From Thalassobius sp050633445 (GTDB lineage Bacteria; Pseudomonadota; Alphaproteobacteria; Rhodobacterales; Rhodobacteraceae), in assembly GCA_050633445.1 (NCBI GenBank), contig JBOEGN010000033.1, positions 155,558-219,557 of the forward strand: DNA of 64,000 bases. Reading direction: 5' to 3'. How positions within the stretch are numbered: position 1 is the first letter of the stretch; each line of letters begins with the position of its first letter. The position numbers and the translations under genes are program-made. The notes under the pieces were generated by a model that was not told where the DNA came from, did no database searches, and saw only the letters and a list, made by a program, of their open reading frames with translations. Shown one piece after another: positions 9,177-18,738 of the stretch.

Positions 9177-12100
9177 GGCAACACAAGCCCAAGTCACCGC
9201 CGCGCGCCCCGGCTGGTCTACGTGGTTGTCGGCGAACGCCGGGTCCGGGAAAACGCGGGTGCTGACGGATCGCGTGGCGCGGTTGCTGCTTAGGGATGTT
9301 CAGCCGCAGCACATCCTGTGTCTGACCTACACCAAGGCCGCCGCCAGCGAGATGCAAAACAGGTTGTTTACCCGTCTGGGTGCCTGGGCAATGTTGCCAG
9401 ATGATCAATTGCGCGCACAGCTGACCGACTTGGGCGCAGACGGAGACGTGGACGACGCCGCGCTGCGCAATGCCCGCACCCTGTTTGCTCGCGCGATTGA
9501 GACGCCCGGTGGGCTGAAAATTCAGACGATCCACTCGTTCTGTTCGGCCTTGTTGCGGCGGTTCCCGCTAGAGGCAAAGGTCAGCCCTCAGTTCAAGGAA
9601 ATGGAGGATCGCGCCGCGTCCTTGCTGCGCGAAGAGGTTCTGCGCGAGCTTGCGGAAACTGACCCAGAACGGCTGGCTGGGGTGGCAAAATACGTCACCG
9701 CGGGGGATTTCGACGGGCTGACCCGTGATCTGGTGATGCACCGCGCCGAATTCGATGAATTCCTGTCGACCGAGCAAACCTTGGCACTGTTCGAACTGCC
9801 CAGGAATTTTGACGAAAACGCCTTGCTGGACCTGGTGTTCTTGGGCGGCGAGCGAGAGCTACTTACCCAGTTGATCACTGCCCTTCGCACAGGCGGTGCA
9901 AATGACAACAAGGCTGCGGATAAGTTGGCCATGATTGGTGACCTGTCGCTGAAATCGTTGCCGCAGCTTGAGGGCGTTTTTCTGACTGGCAAAGGCGCAA
10001 AAAGCCCGTTTTCTGCCAAGTTAGGCTCTTTTCCAACAAAGGGCGTGCAGAAAAACCACCCCGATCTGACAACCCGACTAGAGCCTCTTATGCTGCGCAT
10101 CGAGGATGCGCGCGAAAAGCGGTTGGCGCTGGCTGCGTCCCGAAAAACCGCAGCTTTGCACACCTTTGCCAGCGCCTTTCTGCCCGCTTACGAGCAAAAG
10201 AAGCAGGATCGCAGCTGGCTGGACTTTGACGACTTGATCCTGCGCGCGCGGGACCTGCTGACTGACCCGGCTGTGGCGGCCTGGGTGCTGTATCGTCTAG
10301 ATGGCGGCATCGACCATATCCTGGTGGACGAAGCGCAGGATACCTCGCCCGCGCAGTGGAAAGTAATCGAGCTGTTGGCGCAGGAGTTCACCAGCGGACA
10401 AGGTGCGCGCACCGACAAAGAGCGGACCATTTTCGTCGTTGGGGACAAAAAGCAGTCGATCTACTCTTTTCAGGGTGCGGACCCGCGTGAATTCGACCGG
10501 ATGCAGCGCGAATTTGGCGAGCGTTTGGACCAGACTGACCACCCGCTTGCTGTGCAGGAATTGCAGTATTCGTTTCGATCCTCCAAAGCGATCCTTGACC
10601 TGGTGGACGAGACTTTTCGCGGCCACGAAGAATCGGGGTTTCCAACCGAGGGCCGACACCGCGCGTTCAAGGATCAGATGCCCGGACGGGTCGATCTGTG
10701 GCCCATCGTGGCGCCTACCAAAGACGAAACCGAGGAAGATTGGTTCGAGCCCGTTGATCGGATAAGCGAGAAACATCATCGCATTCAGTTGGGCGAACAT
10801 ATAGCCGACGGAATCAAGGCGCTTATCGACGCTGAGCACCCCATTCCTGAGGAAATCGGCCATACTGGCGAATACCAGATGCGGCCCGTCCGGCCTGGTG
10901 ATTTCTTGATACTGGTGCGCAAACGCTCGGGCCTGTTCCCCGAGGTGATCCGCGCATTGAAGGATCGTAAACTGGCTGTGGCCGGGGCAGACAGATTGAA
11001 GGTTGGGGCAGAATTGGCGGTCAAGGATTTGGCGGCGCTGCTGTCGTTTCTCTCGACCCCTGAGGACAGTTTTAACCTTGCCGTCGCACTGAAATCGCCT
11101 TTGTTTGGCTGGAACGAGACTCAGTTGTTTGACCTGGCCCACGGCCGCAAAGAACCGTTTTTGTGGGAAACTTTGCGCAAGCAAGCTGACAAATTTCCCG
11201 CCGAAATGGGTATCTTGAATGACCTGCGCGGACAGACCGATTTTTTGCGACCTTACGATCTGATCGAACGCATCCTGACCCGGCACGATGGGCGTCGAAA
11301 ATTGCTGGCGCGGCTCGGAATCGAGGCCGAAGACGGCATCAACGCCTTTCTTGCGCAGGCGCTGGCCTATGAACGCAACGCGATCCCCAGCCTTAAGGGG
11401 TTCCTGGAATGGATGGTCACGGACGATCTGGAAATCAAGCGCCAGATGGACAGCGCCGAGGATCAGATCCGCGTCATGACGGTGCACGGCGCCAAAGGGC
11501 TGGAGGCTCCGATCGTGATTATGCCCGAAACGCTGAACACGCGAGCTCCGATGGGTGGGGATGTTCAGGTCGCGGGGGAAACTGCGGTGTGGAAGACCAG
11601 CGCAGACGAGATGCCAAGCCTGTTGACCCAGGCCAAAACCACCGCCGCTGAGCGTGAGGAATATGAGCGCGACAGGTTGCTATATGTCGCCATGACGCGC
11701 GCCGAAAAATGGCTGATTCTGACGGGAGCAGGGGACTATAAGCAGGGCGATGGCAGCTGGTACGACAAGGTGAGCGCGGCCGCCCTGCGCTTGGGGGCAG
11801 CACCCGCGCCGATGCCCACCGGCGACGGTTTGCGGCTGGAACATATGGACTGGAACCAACCGGTCGAACGCCCAAAGGTGCCTTTGGATGCCCCGGATGT
11901 TGCCTTGCCTGCGATTTTCAACACTGATGTGGCCGACCCGGTGAAACCGCTTGGCACGCTTAGCCCATCGGATCTGGGTGGTGCCAAGGCCCTTCCCGGA
12001 GAGGCCGGACGCGATGAAGATGACGCAATGCGCCGCGGCACCTGGCTGCACATGATGTTGGAACACCTGCCCAGCGCCGACCCCTTGGCCTGGCCCAAGA

Positions 12101-12543
12101 TGGCGGAAAACATCTGCAGCGGCGCAGATGATGCGCCCGAACTTTTGGCCGAGGCGACAAAGGTCATCACGAACCCCGATCTGACCTTTCTGTTCAGTGA
12201 TTCCACCTTGGCCGAGGTGCCGGTGACCGCCACCTTGACCGCGTTGGGGGGGCGACGGCTGCATGGGGTGATCGACCGGTTGGTTATTTCTCAGGCACGT
12301 GTTCTGGCCGTCGATTTCAAATCAAACGCCGTTGTCCCAACCTCGGCTGCGCAGGTTCCGGACGGATTGCTGCGGCAGATGGGTGCCTATGCCCATGTTT
12401 TGGCAGAGATTTACCCAGGCCGTCAGATTGATACCGCCATTTTGTGGACCAAAACCGCGACCTTGATGACACTGCCACAAGATTTGGTGACTGACGCGCT
12501 GAAAACCACAAGCCTCCTTGACGCTGGGGGTCAGGCTACCTAG
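9166..12543 (+). CDS. addA: Double-strand break repair helicase-nuclease AddA
   Basis: 1125-residue UvrD-like (SF1) helicase with a RecB-type nuclease. Walker A is NAGSGKT at residues 24-30 and Walker B is ILVDEAQDTSPAQW. QYSFRSSKAILDLV, VMTVHGAKGLEAPIV and LLYVAMTRAEKWL are helicase motifs IV-VI. The C-terminal nuclease motif reads LAVDFKSN, with Phe-Lys-Ser where many homologues have Tyr-Lys-Thr; the essential Asp and Lys are kept. It overlaps addB and is followed 34 bases later by trxA. Confidence 0.95.
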   Translation: MRNEATQAQVTAARPGWSTWLSANAGSGKTRVLTDRVARLLLRDVQPQHILCLTYTKAAASEMQNRLFTRLGAWAMLPDDQLRAQLTDLGADGDVDDAALRNARTLFARAIETPGGLKIQTIHSFCSALLRRFPLEAKVSPQFKEMEDRAASLLREEVLRELAETDPERLAGVAKYVTAGDFDGLTRDLVMHRAEFDEFLSTEQTLALFELPRNFDENALLDLVFLGGERELLTQLITALRTGGANDNKAADKLAMIGDLSLKSLPQLEGVFLTGKGAKSPFSAKLGSFPTKGVQKNHPDLTTRLEPLMLRIEDAREKRLALAASRKTAALHTFASAFLPAYEQKKQDRSWLDFDDLILRARDLLTDPAVAAWVLYRLDGGIDHILVDEAQDTSPAQWKVIELLAQEFTSGQGARTDKERTIFVVGDKKQSIYSFQGADPREFDRMQREFGERLDQTDHPLAVQELQYSFRSSKAILDLVDETFRGHEESGFPTEGRHRAFKDQMPGRVDLWPIVAPTKDETEEDWFEPVDRISEKHHRIQLGEHIADGIKALIDAEHPIPEEIGHTGEYQMRPVRPGDFLILVRKRSGLFPEVIRALKDRKLAVAGADRLKVGAELAVKDLAALLSFLSTPEDSFNLAVALKSPLFGWNETQLFDLAHGRKEPFLWETLRKQADKFPAEMGILNDLRGQTDFLRPYDLIERILTRHDGRRKLLARLGIEAEDGINAFLAQALAYERNAIPSLKGFLEWMVTDDLEIKRQMDSAEDQIRVMTVHGAKGLEAPIVIMPETLNTRAPMGGDVQVAGETAVWKTSADEMPSLLTQAKTTAAEREEYERDRLLYVAMTRAEKWLILTGAGDYKQGDGSWYDKVSAAALRLGAAPAPMPTGDGLRLEHMDWNQPVERPKVPLDAPDVALPAIFNTDVADPVKPLGTLSPSDLGGAKALPGEAGRDEDDAMRRGTWLHMMLEHLPSADPLAWPKMAENICSGADDAPELLAEATKVITNPDLTFLFSDSTLAEVPVTATLTALGGRRLHGVIDRLVISQARVLAVDFKSNAVVPTSAAQVPDGLLRQMGAYAHVLAEIYPGRQIDTAILWTKTATLMTLPQDLVTDALKTTSLLDAGGQAT

Positions 12544-12577
12544 GTTCTGATCCGAACCAAGATTCAGGAGAATTCAC

Positions 12578-12898
12578 ATGGCCACTGTTGCCGTTACTGA
12601 CGCGACTTTCGACGCAGAAGTCAAAAATTCCGACGTCCCCGTTGTGGTGGACTTCTGGGCAGAATGGTGCGGCCCCTGTAAACAGATCGGCCCCGCCCTG
12701 GAAGAACTGTCCGAAGAGCTGGGCGATACTGTAAAAGTCGTCAAAGTCGATGTTGACCAGAACCCCAACGCCGCTGCGGCGATGGGCGTGCGCGGTATTC
12801 CCGCTCTGTTCATCTTCAAGGACGGTCAGGTTGTTTCGAACCGTGCCGGCGCTGCGCCCAAGGCCGCGTTGCAGTCGTGGATCCAAGACTCGATCTGA
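12578..12898 (+). CDS. trxA: Thioredoxin 1
   Basis: 106-residue cytoplasmic thioredoxin with the WAEWCGPCK active site (Cys31, Cys34) and the cis-proline segment RGIPALFIF. It reduces disulfides in ribonucleotide reductase, methionine sulfoxide reductase and other enzymes. A CAGGAGAA ribosome site lies just before the ATG. It closes the tsaE-addAB gene run and is followed by an intrinsic terminator. Confidence 0.97.
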   Translation: MATVAVTDATFDAEVKNSDVPVVVDFWAEWCGPCKQIGPALEELSEELGDTVKVVKVDVDQNPNAAAAMGVRGIPALFIFKDGQVVSNRAGAAPKAALQSWIQDSI

Positions 12899-12922
12899 GC
12901 CTATCCAGATCCCAAGACGTTC

Positions 12923-12952
12923 AAAGCCCCGGCTCAATGCTGGGGCTTTTTT
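12923..12952 (+). terminator. Intrinsic terminator after trxA
   Basis: An 11-bp stem with one G-T pair: AAAGCCCCGGC (12923-12933), loop TCAAT, GCTGGGGCTTT (12939-12949), then a T run. It lies 25 bases after the trxA stop. It separates the plus-strand run from the convergent minus-strand operon. Confidence 0.85.
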
Positions 12953-12963
12953 CATGGGATTTT

Positions 12964-13431
12964 CTAGAAGATGGGCTTGGTCAGCATCAGCCAAACGATG
13001 GCCAGAACCGCACCAAAGGCGGGGAAACCAAACGCGAACCACCATCTGAAAAGCCGATGATAGGTCGCGGGCAAAGGTTGCCCGGCGTCACGCGCCTGCC
13101 GCGCGAGGTTTCGCATCTTGATCTGAAATCCCACAACGGGCAGCCAGAACACGCCCACAATCACATATAGGATTAGCGAAAGGGCGACCCAGCCCTCGGT
13201 CAGCGGATACCCGGAATTCAGCGCCAGAATCGTCCCGGTGATCGGTTGCAAGATTGCGGCCGTAGCCGTGAACAGCGTGTCTGCCAGAACGACAATCCCG
13301 GCCACATGCGCGATCAAAACTGGATCGCGGGAACGGTGCGAAACGACCATGAAGAACGCGATGCCCGCACCAGTGCCCAGCAAGACTGTGGCACCTAAAA
13401 CGTGGATTAAAAGAAGCGCGTCGTAGGTCAT
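12964..13431 (-). CDS. DUF2269-family integral membrane protein
   Basis: 155-residue hydrophobic protein with four predicted membrane segments, beginning MTYDALLLIHVLGATVLLGTGAG. The start at 13431 overlaps the stop of the upstream gene as ATGA; a longer reading to 13605 would lie inside that gene. The family has no established biochemical role. The neighbour encodes an NAD-binding domain fused to a DoxX-like membrane region, and the pair often occurs together in proteobacteria (from memory). Confidence 0.85.
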   Translation of the reverse strand: MTYDALLLIHVLGATVLLGTGAGIAFFMVVSHRSRDPVLIAHVAGIVVLADTLFTATAAILQPITGTILALNSGYPLTEGWVALSLILYVIVGVFWLPVVGFQIKMRNLARQARDAGQPLPATYHRLFRWWFAFGFPAFGAVLAIVWLMLTKPIF

Positions 13432-14708
13432 TCGTCCTCGATCAAAAGCCATATGAAAAGGGCCAGAGTCATGCCCGGAAAGACCTTTATCATCGGTCCC
13501 AACGGATCGCGCCAAAGATCCGGTGTCAGAACGGCAGCTCCAAGTAGATAGACAACAGAGAGCACGATCATGCCCAGTGCCGCGAGCCGTGTCCAACGAC
13601 GCCAAAGGATTGCAAACCCAAGTGCGATGTCTGCAACGATGCCTCCGCCAACGGAAATAGCTGCAAAGAACGGAATAACCCCGCGATCCGTCAGGGTTTT
13701 CACCGCCATATCAGTCTCGAATAAGCCAATTAGACCCGAAATTGTCCAAAAAATCGCCAAAGTCGCGATGGCCAGAGGAAGCAATAAATACAACCGCGCA
13801 AAGCTACGCTCTTGCCGGGTTGCGGGGAGATTCAATAGGGTCACGGACAAGGGTCGGCAGGTGTACGGCCAGCTCGATGCATCTCCGCGAATACCACCCT
13901 GAAGCGCGTGCAATGCCGTTGTCCTAAGGGGCGAACGCCAGCCGAGATAGCCAAGCAAATCGGCAGTCTTTCCCGAAAGGTCAATCACCCAATTGGGCAC
14001 CCGAACCGACACTCCCTTACCGACCCCCAGCCAGCGGCGCATTTTCAGGATCAGATCGGGAAAACTCTGCGCCTCTGGCTCCGTCAAATCAGCAATGGTT
14101 CCGCTGGGAACTTCGCCATTTGCCGCGCGCACGACCGCGGCGGCAACGTCGTCAATGTGCACCGTCTGTACCTGCGCATCAGGAAAAACTACGGGGCAAA
14201 CGCCAGGCAGACTCGCCACCGCGCGCAACAACGCTGTGCCGCCATATGCCTCGGGGGAAATCACCAATGTTGGGCGCAATATCACCCAATCTGGCGCCAA
14301 TTCGATGATGATCGCATCACCGCGCGCTTTGCTGCGAAAAAACTCGGTCGGGGCATCGGGCGACACACCGGCTGCAGAGATCTGAACGATGCGCACCCCG
14401 CAACGCCGCGCGGCATTCGTCAGCCGTTCAACCGCCTGGACATGGATTGCTTGCAAACTGTCGCGCGCTCCGTCCTGCAGCGCGCCCGAAGCATTCACAA
14501 CCACGTCGAAATTGACCAGAATTTCCAGCCAGTCCTCGATAGAAAGGCTGGGAATGTCGCGAATGATCCACTTGGCGGTCGGGTCACTCCGCAAAGCCCG
14601 TTTCTGCGACCTCCCAAGGCCGGCGATTTGCATCCCCGCGCCAACCAACGCGCGCATACAGGCCGAACCGATCAAGCCGTAGCCCCCCAAAACAAGGACG
14701 CGCGTCAT
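13428..14708 (-). CDS. Atypical SDR (NAD(P)-binding) protein fused to a DoxX-like membrane domain
   Basis: About 426 residues. The N-terminal half is a Rossmann-fold epimerase/dehydrogenase-like domain with VLVLGGYGLIGSACMRAL, then NASGALQDG and VQISAAGV. Catalytic residues are not clearly conserved, as in NDUFA9-like atypical SDRs. The C-terminal ~130 residues have four membrane helices, DoxX-like. I chose ATG 14708 because AAGGA lies 8 bases before it and it overlaps the upstream stop as ATGA; an ATG 9 bases earlier is too close to that ribosome site. It probably acts at the inner membrane on an unknown substrate. Confidence 0.8.
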   Translation of the reverse strand: MTRVLVLGGYGLIGSACMRALVGAGMQIAGLGRSQKRALRSDPTAKWIIRDIPSLSIEDWLEILVNFDVVVNASGALQDGARDSLQAIHVQAVERLTNAARRCGVRIVQISAAGVSPDAPTEFFRSKARGDAIIIELAPDWVILRPTLVISPEAYGGTALLRAVASLPGVCPVVFPDAQVQTVHIDDVAAAVVRAANGEVPSGTIADLTEPEAQSFPDLILKMRRWLGVGKGVSVRVPNWVIDLSGKTADLLGYLGWRSPLRTTALHALQGGIRGDASSWPYTCRPLSVTLLNLPATRQERSFARLYLLLPLAIATLAIFWTISGLIGLFETDMAVKTLTDRGVIPFFAAISVGGGIVADIALGFAILWRRWTRLAALGMIVLSVVYLLGAAVLTPDLWRDPLGPMIKVFPGMTLALFIWLLIEDE

Positions 14709-15622
14709 ACGGGCCATCCTTCACGGCGCAGGGCTTTGGCGATTTGCTTGTCGGCAAATGCCCGCCCCGAATTGATACAGTTATTTTGCCAGAACCAATA
14801 AATATAGCGTTGGTAATCGGGCTGATGGTCCTGCACCTGCTCAAAGGCGTTCGCTACCCCCAGGGTTTCGACGTTCAGCGCGATGTGATGGAAATCAATT
14901 TTGCCGAACAACACGCAAGGCTTACCAAAAAAGAACCCGTGAAACGCCGCTGCCGAATTCTGCGTAACCACATAGTTGCATCGCTGCAAATGCTGCACCA
15001 TTCCGCCCGTTTGGATGCTGAGATTGGCGAACCTGTCTTGCATATGCAGCAGGCGACGCTGCTCTTCGCGGGCATATGTTTCGTTTGGATGCAGCGTCGC
15101 GATGACCCGCTTGTTTGGCTCGTTATGCAGCACCGCCATAAGCATTTCTATCGGGCTGGCCATTTGAAACGAGCGCCGCTCGGTCAGATTGCCTTGTAGG
15201 GGAACATAGACGAAACCGTCCTGGCTTACATCCTCAGTGGCGCCTTTGAACATCCGCTTTTGCCAGCGTGAATGGAAGCTTTTGGCCTTATCAGGGTCTA
15301 TTTTTTCCGGAGCAAAACTTTTCTGTGCGACACGCCAGTTCCAGCGTTCGTTGGTTTTTTCGATCGCCCAAAACGGCCCATGATAAACCTTGCGAAAGGT
15401 CAGGCCGTGCTCGGTTGTGGGCTCTTGCATATGAAACATCGCATAGCCATCGCGAAACCCGCTGGCCACCCGGTCGCCAAGTCCGCGATTGCAAAGCTCG
15501 GTCTGGAATCCTGCCTCTTCGGTCACGGAAATCAGCCTGGACAGGAAATTATGCGTCCCGGCCTGCGCGGCCTTCAGCAGCTTGCCTTCCAGGTAGAGGC
15601 GCAGGATCTTGGGTTCGGTCAT
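14705..15622 (-). CDS. KpsS-like capsule biosynthesis family protein
   Basis: 305-residue protein resembling the capsule KpsS/KpsC Kdo-transferase family. It has VYVPLQGNLTERRSF, an ATLHPNETY strand and TQNSAAAFHGFFFGKPCV; such donor-site segments end in LFGK in these GT-B-like enzymes. No signal peptide or membrane segment is seen. No other capsule export gene is nearby, so it may decorate a surface glycan unrelated to a group 2 capsule. It is the first gene of a three-gene operon with ATGA overlaps. Confidence 0.6.
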   Translation of the reverse strand: MTEPKILRLYLEGKLLKAAQAGTHNFLSRLISVTEEAGFQTELCNRGLGDRVASGFRDGYAMFHMQEPTTEHGLTFRKVYHGPFWAIEKTNERWNWRVAQKSFAPEKIDPDKAKSFHSRWQKRMFKGATEDVSQDGFVYVPLQGNLTERRSFQMASPIEMLMAVLHNEPNKRVIATLHPNETYAREEQRRLLHMQDRFANLSIQTGGMVQHLQRCNYVVTQNSAAAFHGFFFGKPCVLFGKIDFHHIALNVETLGVANAFEQVQDHQPDYQRYIYWFWQNNCINSGRAFADKQIAKALRREGWPV

Positions 15623-15665
15623 GGCGGAAAGCTACCTAGGCAAACTAGCGCAGGCAAGCACTACT

Positions 15666-15695
15666 CTTGTGTGGCCCGGACTAAGGTTCCATATA
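15666..15695 (+). promoter_or_regulatory. Candidate heat-shock (RpoH-type) promoter of hslVU
   Basis: CTTGTGT at 15666-15672 and CCATATA at 15689-15695 are spaced as in RpoH promoters (CTTG, then CCxTATA). They lie 27 bases upstream of the hslV ATG. hslVU is a classic heat-shock operon. The same bases could serve the vegetative sigma factor (TTGTGT, 17 bases, CATATA), so the assignment is tentative. Confidence 0.45.
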
Positions 15696-15721
15696 GGCCA
15701 ACAGGCAAACGGAGGACGCTT

Positions 15722-16279
15722 ATGTCGGACGAAAATTTCCCCGGATGGCACGGCACCACGATCATTGGTGTGAAAAAGGCCGGGCAGGTCGTGATTGCCG
15801 GTGATGGCCAGGTGTCGCTGGGCCAAACCGTGATCAAGGGCACCGCGCGCAAGGTGCGTCGGTTGAGCCCCGGCGGGTTCGATGTTGTGGCCGGGTTCGC
15901 CGGATCCACCGCCGATGCGTTCACCTTGCTAGAGCGTCTGGAGGCCAAACTGGAGGCAACCCCTGGCCAGTTGGCCCGCGCCTCCGTCGAGTTGGCCAAG
16001 GATTGGCGCACCGACAAATACCTGCAAAAACTCGAGGCGATGCTGATTGTCACCGACGGCGCGGATATGTTTGTGATCACCGGTGCCGGCGATGTGCTGG
16101 AGCCGGAGCATAACGTTGCAGCCATCGGATCAGGCGGTAATTTTGCCTTGGCCGCCGCGCGCGGCATGATGGACACCGACCTGTCCGCCGAAGAGGTCGC
16201 CCGCAAAGCTATGGCCATCGCCGCCGACATCTGCGTTTACACAAATGGCAAACTGACCGTGGAAAGCATCACCAAATGA
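15722..16279 (+). CDS. hslV: ATP-dependent protease subunit HslV
   Basis: 185-residue proteasome-like peptidase, the proteolytic core of HslUV. The N-terminal catalytic threonine follows a short propeptide: MSDENFPGWHG, then TTIIGVKK (Thr12). IAGDGQVSLGQTV and VAGFAGSTADAFTL are family signatures. The ATG at 15722 has GGAGGA 6 bases upstream; longer readings run into the divergent gene. Its stop overlaps the hslU start (ATGA). Confidence 0.96.
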   Translation: MSDENFPGWHGTTIIGVKKAGQVVIAGDGQVSLGQTVIKGTARKVRRLSPGGFDVVAGFAGSTADAFTLLERLEAKLEATPGQLARASVELAKDWRTDKYLQKLEAMLIVTDGADMFVITGAGDVLEPEHNVAAIGSGGNFALAAARGMMDTDLSAEEVARKAMAIAADICVYTNGKLTVESITK

Positions 16280-17583
16280 CCGATCTGACCCCCCGTGAAA
16301 TCGTCAGCGAGCTGGATCGCTTTATCATTGGCCAGGCCGACGCCAAACGCTCGGTCGCGGTGGCATTGCGGTCGCGGTGGCGGCGCAAGCAGCTGGACGA
16401 TGACCTGCGCGACGAGGTTTACCCCAAGAATATCCTGATGATCGGCCCCACCGGCGTGGGCAAAACCGAGATCAGCCGCCGCTTGGCAAAACTGGCCCGC
16501 GCACCCTTTATCAAGGTCGAAGCGACCAAGTTTACCGAGGTCGGCTATGTCGGGCGGGATGTCGAACAGATCATCCGCGATCTGGTGGACAGCTCGATCG
16601 CGCTGACCCGCGAAAATATGCGCGATGAGGTTAAGACCAAGGCCTATGAGGCCGCCGAAGAACGCGTGATCGAGGTCATCGCGGGCACAGATGCGCGCGA
16701 AGCGACCCGCGAAATGTTCCGCAAAAAGCTGCAAAGCGGCGAGCTGGACAATACCGAGATCGAATTGGACGTGGCCGATACAGCCAATCCGATGCCGATG
16801 ATGGACATCCCCGGTCAGCCCGGCAATCAGATGGGCATGATGAACCTGGGCGATATTTTCGGCAAAGCTTTTGGTGGCCGCTCGGTTCGCAAGAAAATGA
16901 CCGTCGCCGAGAGCTATGAGGTACTGATCGCCGAGGAGGCGGACAAGCTGCTGGACGACGAAACCGTCACCCGCGCCGCTGTAAAAGCGGTCGAGGAAAA
17001 CGGCATTGTGTTTCTGGACGAGATCGACAAGGTTTGCGCGCGCGCCGAGGCGCGGGGCGCTGATGTCAGCCGCGAGGGCGTGCAGCGCGATCTGCTGCCC
17101 CTGATCGAAGGCACCACTGTCAGCACCAAACACGGTCCGGTGAAAACCGATCATGTGCTGTTCATCGCCTCGGGCGCATTTCACATCGCCAAGCCTAGCG
17201 ACCTGCTGCCGGAATTGCAGGGCCGCCTGCCGATCCGGGTTGAACTGAAACCGCTGACCGAAGCGGATTTCGTGCGCATTCTGACGGAAACCGACAACGC
17301 TTTGACCCGGCAATACACCGCGCTGATGGCCACCGAGCAGGTCGAGGTGACCTTTACCGAAGACGGAATCGCCGCCCTGGCCAAGATCGCTGCGGACGTG
17401 AACAAAACGGTCGAAAACATCGGCGCGCGGCGGCTGTACACCGTGATGGAGCGCGTGTTCGAAGAGCTGTCCTTTGCCGCGCCGGATCGTGGCGGCCAAT
17501 CTGTGACCGTGGACGCGGAATTCGTTCAGGCCAACCTCAGCGAATTTTCTAAGTCCGCCGACGTCAGCCGTTATGTGCTCTAG
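16276..17583 (+). CDS. hslU: ATPase subunit HslU of the HslUV protease
   Basis: 435-residue AAA+ unfoldase that feeds HslV. It begins with the conserved LTPREIVSELDRFIIGQ. Walker A is GPTGVGKTEISRRL, Walker B is GIVFLDEIDKV, and the inserted I-domain lies between them. The sensor-2 region ends in FEELSF and the C-terminus is SRYVL, close to the tail that docks into HslV. It overlaps hslV by four bases. Confidence 0.97.
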   Translation: MTDLTPREIVSELDRFIIGQADAKRSVAVALRSRWRRKQLDDDLRDEVYPKNILMIGPTGVGKTEISRRLAKLARAPFIKVEATKFTEVGYVGRDVEQIIRDLVDSSIALTRENMRDEVKTKAYEAAEERVIEVIAGTDAREATREMFRKKLQSGELDNTEIELDVADTANPMPMMDIPGQPGNQMGMMNLGDIFGKAFGGRSVRKKMTVAESYEVLIAEEADKLLDDETVTRAAVKAVEENGIVFLDEIDKVCARAEARGADVSREGVQRDLLPLIEGTTVSTKHGPVKTDHVLFIASGAFHIAKPSDLLPELQGRLPIRVELKPLTEADFVRILTETDNALTRQYTALMATEQVEVTFTEDGIAALAKIAADVNKTVENIGARRLYTVMERVFEELSFAAPDRGGQSVTVDAEFVQANLSEFSKSADVSRYVL

Positions 17584-17604
17584 TTTCTGACAAAGAAGAT
17601 GGAT

Positions 17605-17633
17605 AACGTCGCGCCAAAGGGGGCGGCGTTTTT
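17605..17633 (+). terminator. Probable intrinsic terminator after hslU
   Basis: AACGTCGCGCC (17605-17615), loop AAAG, GGGGCGGCGTT (17620-17630) and a short T run. The stem has one mismatch and one G-T pair. It ends one base before the next gene's ATG, so any transcript for that gene must start inside or read through it. Confidence 0.5.
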
Positions 17634-17634
17634 C

Positions 17635-18738
17635 ATGCGTAAGTTTGTTTCATTGGTATTCGTGCTGATCTTCGTTGTGGCTTGCAGCGACAAATCTCGG
17701 GTACTGATGGCGCCCGAAGCGGCGCAGATCGGAACCGAGCACAAAGCCTTTGTCGCCACGTTGCGCGCACCTGCGGAATCGGGCTGGTTTGGCGGGGATA
17801 GAGCCGCATCTCTTGCCTATCTGGATCTCAATGTCGCGGTGCCACCGGCACATGATGGTGGGAAAATCCGGCTAAGTTACAAACGAACTGATCCGCAGAA
17901 CCTCTTTACTGTGACTGGACGTACAGACCACGCGACCGAGGCTGCATTTGTCCGAAAACTGCGCAACCGTTTACGTACCCAGCCCAGCGGCGAACGTGAC
18001 GTGATGCTTTATGTTCACGGCTACAACAACAGTTTCGCCGACGGGGTTTTTCGCACCGTTCAGCTGATGCATGACTTTGATCTGCCCGGTGTCGGAGTGC
18101 ATTATTCCTGGCCCAGCGCCGCGCACCCGTTGGGTTACGCCTATGACCGCGACAGCGTTCTATTCGGACGCGACGGGTTGGAAAAACTGCTGCGTCTGGT
18201 TGGTCAGGCCAAGCCTGATCGGATCATTCTGGTTGGCCACTCGCTGGGCGCGATGATGGTAATGGAGACGCTGCGCCAGATCGAAATCCGCTCTCCTAAC
18301 TGGGCGGCGCGGCATCTGGGCGGGGTTATTTTGGTCTCACCTGATCTGGATGTTGAGGTATTCAAACAACAGGCCGAGCGTTTTGCTAAACTGCCCAGCC
18401 CCTTCATCATTTTCGTGTCTCAGAAAGACCGCGCATTGCAGCTGTCCAGTCAGATCAACGGCAGCAAAACACGTCTGGGGTTGTTAAGGGACGCCTCGGA
18501 AATCAGCGAATTGCCTGTCACTGTGGTGGACCTGTCAGAGTTCGCCAGTACCTCGGATGATCGACATTTCACGCTGGGCACGTCGCCTCTGTTGATCCAG
18601 TTGCTGCGCAACAGCCCCGAGGTCAGCGAAACCTTTGATCGTGATGCAGGTGGGCGGATGGGGATTATTCCCGGCACTGCGATCACCGTGCAAAGCGCGA
18701 CCAAGATCATCCTGTCGCCCCTGATGCTTCAGAACTAG
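17635..18738 (+). CDS. Alpha/beta-hydrolase lipoprotein (DUF900)
   Basis: 367-residue protein with a lipoprotein signal: MRKFVSLVFVLIFVVAC, with the lipidated Cys at residue 17. The start at 17635 gives a clean signal peptide; an upstream ATG would add 12 residues read through the terminator hairpin. LYVHGYNNSF is the oxyanion-side strand and VGHSLGAM the nucleophile elbow with the catalytic Ser. The DUF900 hydrolases are widespread, with unknown substrates. It is probably attached to an envelope membrane. Confidence 0.82.
   Translation: MRKFVSLVFVLIFVVACSDKSRVLMAPEAAQIGTEHKAFVATLRAPAESGWFGGDRAASLAYLDLNVAVPPAHDGGKIRLSYKRTDPQNLFTVTGRTDHATEAAFVRKLRNRLRTQPSGERDVMLYVHGYNNSFADGVFRTVQLMHDFDLPGVGVHYSWPSAAHPLGYAYDRDSVLFGRDGLEKLLRLVGQAKPDRIILVGHSLGAMMVMETLRQIEIRSPNWAARHLGGVILVSPDLDVEVFKQQAERFAKLPSPFIIFVSQKDRALQLSSQINGSKTRLGLLRDASEISELPVTVVDLSEFASTSDDRHFTLGTSPLLIQLLRNSPEVSETFDRDAGGRMGIIPGTAITVQSATKIILSPLMLQN

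Noticed and set aside
16237..17499. 420-codon minus-strand open frame
   Set aside because: Antisense to hslU; no family features, and hslU is unambiguous.
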